64,000 nt of DNA, from NCBI RefSeq assembly GCF_964340395.1, contig NC_135571.1:9012953-9076952 (forward strand), written 5' to 3'. The position numbers and the translations under genes are program-made. Positions within the stretch are counted from its first letter, which is position 1; every line of letters starts with the position of its first letter. The notes under the pieces were generated by a model that was not told the DNA's origin, made no database searches, and saw only the letters and a program-made list of their open reading frames with translations. Below are positions 60,401 through 64,000 of this stretch, one piece after another. The DNA comes from Glandiceps talaboti. Its lineage: Eukaryota > Hemichordata > Enteropneusta > Spengelidae.

Positions 60401-63400
60401 CAGTTCATAATTTTTATTGCTTCTTCATAACAGAGACAAGCTTCTCTTATTTTCCTGTCTTTACACAGTGCTTTTCCTTCAGCTTTTAAGTCTAATAACA
60501 GTCGTTGGACCTGGCCATTGTAATTGTACAAGGATAGAAAATTGTTAGTGACTTGTACTAGTTCATGCAGGTGTAATGATGATTCAAAAATTGTAATATA
60601 TATTATAAATCAAATGAAACTGAGAAAAAAAGTAAAAGTTATTATTTGAAGTAATAACACGCTATTACATCCCTTCAAATTAGAATAACTGGTTGAATTG
60701 ATTGAATTTAAGAGTAACGTTGAAAAGTATAAAATTAAATAAGTTACCTAAATGAGCAAAGCGCAAAATACTCGGATGTCATGTATTTATAAACACTCTC
60801 CCAAATTATTGTCTTCATTCAGTCAAAGAAAATACTCTTGACCTAAGGGATCTTCTGGCAACTCTTCTAGTGACTTGTAGTGAGAAAACTCCTTAGGTCA
60901 CTAGTATTTTCCAACTTTCCAGTTCAGTAAAGAAATATGTTGGAAATAGCACAATTATACCTCTACCAGCACAAGTTATTATTAAAAAATGGTAAAATAA
61001 TGGTGATTTGGAATGTTTAACTCATAGTCTTATTTTGAGTACTGCAACACCAATGATGTGTTGACACAGGTTGTAGTAATGTACATGTAGAACGAACTGG
61101 GTATACATGTATAATCTATATTTTCTGTTCGAAGACAATAACTTGGTTTGTGCATGGTATAATCGGAGGTTTTATCATTCTGATTATCTCCATTCTTAAT
61201 CCTTGAAGATATCCATCTGACTTTCATACATGTAGAACTTAGCTAACCCCTACATTGGCTGTTCCTTAAATTCCAACTACTAGCTTATTTCTGCCTTTAG
61301 TACACTTGTTCTGAGTATTACTATCAACTTACATATGATGTTAGATAATTAAAATGAATTTTGATAACTTATTCAACTTTAAAATCTTGCAAAGGAGCCC
61401 TACTGCACTTGACATGTGTTCGGCCATTTTGGGGATTTCCTGCAAGGGTTTATGGGAAATCTTACAGAAAATGACACCACAGTTAATACTACAAGATTGT
61501 GGTAAAATTACATGGTTTTTCCATTTCAAGATAGCTAAATCGACATACAGATTCTAGCCTATGGAAATACTCATGACCTTAAAGGGATCTTCTGGCAACT
61601 CATCTAGTGACTTGTAGTGAGAAAACTCCTTAGGTCACTAGTATTTTCCAACTTTTCCAGTTCAGTGATGAAATATGTTGGAAATAGCACAATTCTAGCC
61701 TATGAAGTGTCCAAAGTATTGCTGATTAAAGCAGGTAGTTGTAGCTTTTTAGAAGTTGTGATGGCAATGTGCGGTCATGTGGAGACGTTTAGGTATCTAA
61801 GTCAACCACTGTCTTCAAAGGTTTTAATGGAGATAAGCAGAACGGATCCAGAAAATACTTACTTGTTAATTCAGGCTGAGATGAAATAGGATAAAATAAA
61901 TAAGAAAACTACCAATCGTACAATTGGTATTTTTTGATAGTTTTAGACCTGTTGTTCTTATCATCTTCTGTCCGTTCACAAATTCACCCAAAAGTTCATT
62001 TGTGTTGCTACAGATGTTTCTGTTGCTTGTGTTGATGCTTTTGTCGACAGCACACTGTGTTGTGTTTAGTGTATACAAGACTTTAAAATAGTCATTTATA
62101 TCAGATACATTGATCTGATATTTCTCCTTTATGTTACATTACTAAATTCCTTCACCAAAATAATCTAAATACCAATAATCTAAATACCATTTTAATAAAC
62201 AAGTTACTAGTCTACTTAAACTTAAGTTACCTTCTCTTCTTCTAAATCGGTTGATCTGTGAATGGAAAGATGTAATCTTGAACAAAAATTACGAAAAAAT
62301 CAACTGAGAACTCATAGAGCGAGAGATTCAAATGTATATTATCATAGGAGTTGATAAGTAACTGATTTCAGTGCATACACTAGACTGTGCCAAAATAGGT
62401 ACATACCCTATGTGCACTAAAATGGAAAGTGACTGATATATCGTGAATATTATATCATTAGATCGAGAACAAATATATTATATCGAGACATTGATACCAA
62501 ATTTCAAATGATTGACAGTCAAAAAATGTTCACTGTATGTTTTAGTTTTTAAAATCCATTAGAAATATGGGATATGCAAAAGTTTTCATTTTGATATTTC
62601 AAATTTTTGGCTACCCTGTCATGATCGGTATGACCTTTGATTTTGAAAATTTAAATGATTTAGGGAGCCATCATTATTTACGACCGGGGGGGTTGGAGGA
62701 ATTTAGAGGGAGGGTCACTCAAAAACTGGGGAATGAAGGGGGGGGGGGTTACCCGAAAATTGGGGAGTGAAAGGGGGGGGGAGGGCTACTCAAAATTTTA
62801 CATGTTAAAATAGCACCAGAAAGCATTCTTTTAGTCCTTGAAATTCAAAAATCTCTGGGACAGGAGGGGGTTTGGCTCCCTGAAACTTTGATTCAGCTAA
62901 TACCACCTAATTTCAAAGTTTACCTATGGTACTACTTTTGGGAATAAGCTGCATTCATTGTTACCCCTTCCTCTTGAAATATGCTACATCCATAACATTA
63001 TAACGAAATTCAAATTCAAAATAAAAAGTTTGATATTGTATGTACATGTATGTATGTAATATGTATATATGTATGTATGTATGTATATACGTACATACGT
63101 ATGTATGCATATGTGTATACATGTGTGTGAGTATGTGTGCATATGGTGTTTCAATGGAACACTCAACCTCAATTTGTACATGTATAATGTTTGTAGCACC
63201 ATTAACAGTTAATGAGTTATAATGGTAAAATGGTGGGGGGGGGGGTTATGAAAAAAATTTGTGTCGAGGGGGGGGGTTTACAAAAAAATTTCAAGCCAGG
63301 TGGGGGGGGGGGGGTTCACTCAAATTAGGGGGATTTTCGAAAGAATTCCCCTGGAACCCCCCCCCCCGGTCGTAAATAATGACGACTCCCTTAGCAGTCG

Positions 63401-63617
63401 ATCGGCTACAATAATTACTGGTATTGGAGGTCCTATTTTGAATGGAACTTTCAGAAAAATACTAAAAACATGTCTTAGTATTTGTCAATATTATACCCAT
63501 AAATGACACCTACTTGTAATCTTTGAGGCTTTGGGTTATTCGTCTCTGTCGAGTTCTGCGAGTTTCACCAGGAGGTGGCCAACCAGTGTCTGTGATTTTA
63601 GGTTGCATATTTGCCAT
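28825..63617 (-). CDS. HELZ2-type TPR / zinc-finger / double helicase / RNB exoribonuclease
   Basis: Predicted RNA-processing enzyme, 3,236 aa: two UPF1-like SF1 helicase cores flanking an RNase II/R (RNB) domain, the arrangement of vertebrate HELZ2 (human 2,649 aa), with added N-terminal TPRs. Exons: 63617-63514, 62255-62231, 60510-60316, 59408-59366, 58620-58499, 58357-58286, 57803-57516, 57234-57174, 54121-54038, 53481-53371, 52725-52573, 51650-50861, 48236-48044, 47641-47513, 47001-46514, 45928-45251, 44102-43706, 43495-43193, 42937-42827, 41377-41299, 40903-37183, 35575-35490, 34270-34145, 33072-32941, 32486-31909, 31499-31278, 30140-29987, 29766-29599, 28922-28825. Every junction is GT-AG, all phases agree, and the total is 9,711 nt including TGA. 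The start is the first in-frame ATG after a strong 3' splice site at 63642. The least certain pieces are the 25-nt exon, the 43-nt exon and the donors at 60316 and 48044, chosen because only they keep frame. Vertebrate HELZ2 is interferon-induced and a nuclear-receptor coactivator; that role is not shown here. Confidence 0.93.
29278..29540. mobile_element. dispersed repeat family D (copy 2)
   Basis: Same ordered segments as 27225-27595. Lies between the last two exons of the HELZ2-type gene. Confidence 0.7.
30274..30400. repeat. (CTGT)n degenerate microsatellite
   Basis: Interrupted CTGT units in an intron of the HELZ2-type gene. Confidence 0.9.
30455..30805 (-). mobile_element. tRNA-derived SINE-like element
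   Basis: Read on the minus strand it has an A-box-like TGGTTAGATTGG (30772-30783) and a B-box GGTTCAAGCC (30738-30747), the internal RNA polymerase III promoter of a tRNA. A body follows, then a 3' end with GGTAATAATTGTAAA, GTGGGAAAGC and TATATAAAA, and an ATT repeat tail (30455-30487). This is the standard layout of a tRNA-headed SINE. Copies at 35088-35435 and 5590-5865 are in the same orientation. Confidence 0.75.
30806..31115. mobile_element. family A MITE-like element, left end truncated
   Basis: Abuts the SINE-like element at its left. The two arms are mirrored (TTATCATGGCTTCCTACTTG against CAAGTAGGAAGCCATGATAA) around TTGTTATTGTACGTACAATA. The right end is GGCCACT-TTAA. Confidence 0.85.
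31687..31791. repeat. (ATCC)n and (ATAC)n microsatellite
   Basis: Lies 120 bp past the donor of the 31909-32486 exon, in the intron. On the minus strand it extends that exon's open frame with a spurious VCMYVCMY tail. Confidence 0.95.
34454..34786. mobile_element. complete family A MITE-like element with TTAA target duplication
   Basis: 333 bp bounded by TTAA on both sides (34450-34453 and 34787-34790). Termini AGTGGCCATATGGATGAGG and its exact reverse complement continue as a long imperfect inverted repeat almost to the centre. No ORF. TTAA duplication is typical of piggyBac-type transposition, so this may be a non-autonomous member; the transposase source is not in the window. Confidence 0.85.
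35088..35435 (-). mobile_element. SINE-like element, second long copy
   Basis: ATT-type tail (35088-35103), TATCAGCGCTTTCCCA, TATAATTATTACCCCTGGCA and a head region with GGTTTGAGCCCC on the minus strand. Lies in the intron between exons 22 and 23. Confidence 0.75.
36245..36420 (-). repeat. dispersed element related to 4828-5100, single copy
   Basis: CACAATTTCTAGTGACGCAC, CACCAAAATTTG, TACTATGTGGTGACTCAC and GAGGGCACAC occur in the reverse order and orientation of the 4.8-kb units. Confidence 0.7.
36569..36818. mobile_element. family B MITE-like element (250 bp)
   Basis: Complete, with ATAGGGAACTTGCAA and mirrored TTGCAAGTTCCCTAT ends. Intronic. Confidence 0.85.
36949..37195 (-). repeat. 20-bp minisatellite built from a 5' splice donor
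   Basis: About twelve units whose minus-strand sequence is ATGACTGACAG followed by GTAGGTCAC. The first unit (37175-37195) spans the true 3' end and donor of the RNB exon, and the rest extend into the intron. Ten downstream units keep CAG|GTAGGT; one is degraded to AAG|TTAGGT. Confidence 0.9.
37183..40903 (-). other. HELZ2-type gene: 3.7-kb exon with RNB exoribonuclease domain
   Basis: The largest exon encodes about residues 1476-2715. After helicase 1 motif VI come an acidic, disordered stretch and a basic patch (RRQRKRNRQHR), then OB-like segments and RNB at about residues 1920-2270. VDSADSVDLDDAL supplies the D-x5-D-x-D-D metal-binding pattern of RNase II/R (39478-39513), followed by HIADVSFFV, LPSRLSGDLCSL and YTHFTSPIRRYIDLVVHR. 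The four catalytic Asp and the C-terminal Arg motif are intact, so a working 3'-5' exoribonuclease is expected. The exon ends at a donor (ACAG|GTAGGT) that is the first unit of a 20-bp minisatellite. Confidence 0.92.
41033..41235. mobile_element. family A MITE-like element, right end truncated
   Basis: Left half with TTTTATCATGGATTCCTACT and AATGTGAAACAACATATGCC, ending after TTGTTATTGTATGTACAATA and a short mirrored segment. Confidence 0.75.
41462..41610. mobile_element. family C MITE-like element
   Basis: Inverted CCCCAATATTTTTCTTCGTT and mirrored AATGAAGAAAAATATTGG ends around GACCTAAGGGG and CCCTTAGGTCAC. Confidence 0.75.
42480..42791. repeat. exact 156-bp tandem duplication
   Basis: Two adjacent copies I read as identical over 156 bp, starting CTATGACATGACATATTCTG. 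The second ends 35 bp from the donor edge of exon 19 (42827). Confidence 0.95.
44411..44502. repeat. near-perfect hairpin
   Basis: Left arm 44411-44445 (GTAAAGATGTTAT...TTTCAC), right arm 44470-44502 its reverse complement apart from a 2-nt AA bulge; loop of 24 nt with GACGATCGCTGAGGAAGC. Intronic. Confidence 0.9.
46010..46165 (-). repeat. dispersed element related to 4828-5100, single copy
   Basis: CACACAATTTCTAGTGACGC, CAAAATTTGGTGTTTCCCTA, TACTATGTGGTGACTCAC and AGAGGGCACACTG. Confidence 0.75.
47776..47960. repeat. (ATGT)n and (ACGT)n microsatellite
   Basis: TATG units change to TACG units and then to mixed purine-pyrimidine alternation with CTGT, GCATGCAT and CGTACGTA, between exons 13 and 14. 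Confidence 0.95.
48530..50710. repeat. 51-bp minisatellite, about 42 units
   Basis: Unit contains GCAGACACTGTGTAAGGGAT, GTTTGTGTGTTATCTTTATT and GTGTCTACAGA. It lies in the intron between the two zinc-finger exons. Because 51 is a multiple of three and most frames lack stops, ORFs of 130-340 residues appear on both strands; they are artefacts. Confidence 0.97.
52770..53075. mobile_element. dispersed repeat family D (copy 3)
   Basis: Begins about 45 bp beyond the acceptor edge of exon 11 and shares TTCAGTGAAGACAACTGCAG and the following order with copies at 27.3 and 29.3 kb. Confidence 0.7.
53640..53945 (-). repeat. dispersed element with internal tandem units (copy 3, inverted)
   Basis: Reverse complement of the 13.1- and 25.3-kb family: minus-strand CTTATTTTCGCTTATTTTC, AATAAGTAGTGACTAAAGT, GAACACAATGTG and TTTGAGAGTGAGCTGAAGA (the last seen twice). 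Confidence 0.65.
54629..54878. mobile_element. family B MITE-like element (250 bp)
   Basis: Complete, same length as the copy at 36569, with ATAGGGAACTTGCAA and its mirrored end. Intron between exons 8 and 9. Confidence 0.85.
55470..57040. repeat. 45-bp minisatellite, about 34 units
   Basis: Unit contains ATATGTGTATCTACCAAGAG, GCATTCATATCCAAAC and TTTACAATC. Two sub-types (GTATCTACC and GTACCCACC) occur in blocks and then alternate. All three forward frames and at least one reverse frame are open across the array, giving ORFs over 500 residues that are not genes. It lies in the intron between exons 8 and 9. Confidence 0.97.
60798..60945. mobile_element. family C MITE-like element, diverged
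   Basis: GACCTAAGGGATCTTCTGGC and CTCCTTAGGTCACTAGTATT with degraded inverted ends. A second partial copy at 61560-61690 shares nearly identical sequence. Confidence 0.65.
61560..61690. mobile_element. family C MITE-like element, partial
   Basis: GGGATCTTCTGGCAACTC to GAAATATGTTGGAAATAGCA matches 60850-60950 closely, suggesting local duplication. Confidence 0.65.
62660..63393. mobile_element. PIF/Harbinger-like non-autonomous element with G-runs
   Basis: TTA at 62660-62662 and 63391-63393 flanks inverted ends GGGAGYCRTCATTATTTAC continuing as GACC and a long G tract. A 3-bp TTA/TAA duplication fits PIF/Harbinger transposons. The 728-bp element has no transposase; it contains several runs of 7-13 G interleaved with TTCACTCAAA-like words. 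It sits in the first coding intron of the HELZ2-type gene. Confidence 0.7.
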
Positions 63618-64000
63618 CGCTACAAAAATGATCTCCAGTCACTGAAAAAAAATACAAAAAAGTCTTGTTGAGAGTTCCTGGATGAAATAGCGAGAGTGTG
63701 GATCGGACATCACATCTACAAAGACACGGCCAAAATAACCTATTTGGACCGCTAAAATTTATAACGGGTCTGACTCCGCAGATCGCTATAATTGATAGTT
63801 TTGTCTACACGAACATTCCCTCCATACTCAAGTGCACACTATTCACAATACAATAATTCTAGGGGAAGCTCAAGTGTTTCCTTTGTAGTGTACATGTCTC
63901 CTACCTACGTGCGTGTGAGCCTGGAATGGCACCACTTCTCAAAAGTCACGCCATAACTACCCCCTTATAACATTTGTAAACTTGTAACCAAATCACTGGT
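63618..64000 (-). other. HELZ2-type gene 5' region: UTR acceptor and upstream sequence
   Basis: A pyrimidine tract and TTTTCAG acceptor at 63642 precede 24 nt of 5' UTR before the ATG at 63615-63617, so at least one non-coding exon should lie further upstream (above 63643). Nothing else in this stretch can be named. Confidence 0.55.

Larger units (their letters stand above)
57174..63617 (-). other. HELZ2-type gene: N-terminal TPR exons and basic exon
   Basis: Exons 1-8 encode residues 1-303. Residues about 45-165 read as helical TPRs: CLCYEEAIKIMN, CCNRAEQLLRIG, then AQVALGDCNSA joined across a splice to LEHYPDYIKALYRKAKALKR, and RHDEAKSSVLRAL. TPRs bind protein partners. Exon 7 (57516-57803) encodes a 96-residue segment with aromatic FHDAQAILQPYLSFWGF. 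Exon 8 encodes about 20 residues that are nearly all Lys/Arg followed by Pro and Arg, a likely nuclear-localisation or RNA-binding stretch. Human HELZ2 as I know it lacks this TPR extension. Confidence 0.8.

Overview
The window is AT-rich nuclear DNA from an animal. It has spliced genes with GT-AG introns, many microsatellites and minisatellites, short inverted-repeat (MITE-like) elements and a tRNA-derived SINE-like family. An XRCC1 gene, a RING/B-box/filamin/NHL TRIM gene and a giant HELZ2-type helicase-nuclease gene together fit a marine invertebrate, perhaps a deuterostome such as a hemichordate or amphioxus. The species cannot be fixed from sequence alone.

Layout. 1-5.3 kb is repeat-rich with no supported gene. 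5.35-6.73 kb (+) holds the last three exons of a gene I do not recognise. 9.88-11.62 kb (+) is a complete XRCC1 gene in one uninterrupted exon. 11.6-22.0 kb has no supported gene; it carries several tandem arrays, including about 2.4 kb of a 39-bp satellite, and two diverged copies of the segment lying just upstream of the next gene. 22.08-24.45 kb (+) is an intronless TRIM2/3/71-like gene. 24.5-28.8 kb is repeats.

The second half, 28.8-63.6 kb (-), is one gene. I reconstructed 29 coding exons whose GT-AG splice sites and reading phases all agree, giving 9,711 nt of CDS (3,236 aa). Order: TPR repeats, a short Lys/Arg-rich stretch, CCCH and C2H2 zinc fingers, UPF1-like SF1 helicase 1, RNB (RNase II/R) exoribonuclease with all four catalytic Asp, UPF1-like helicase 2. 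This is a helicase-with-zinc-finger-2 (HELZ2)-type protein extended at its N-terminus by TPRs. Its introns hold most of the dispersed elements and two large minisatellites (51-bp and 45-bp units) whose stop-free frames give long spurious ORFs.

The most unusual structure is a 20-bp minisatellite (36949-37195) whose unit contains a 5' splice donor. It begins at the true donor of the RNB exon and lays about ten intact copies of that donor into the intron. Also notable: intronless XRCC1, an exact 156-bp tandem duplication 35 bp from an exon edge, a near-perfect 33-bp-stem hairpin, and four short inverted-repeat element families, two with visible target-site duplications (TTAA and TTA). There is no operon-like logic here; the genes appear functionally independent.
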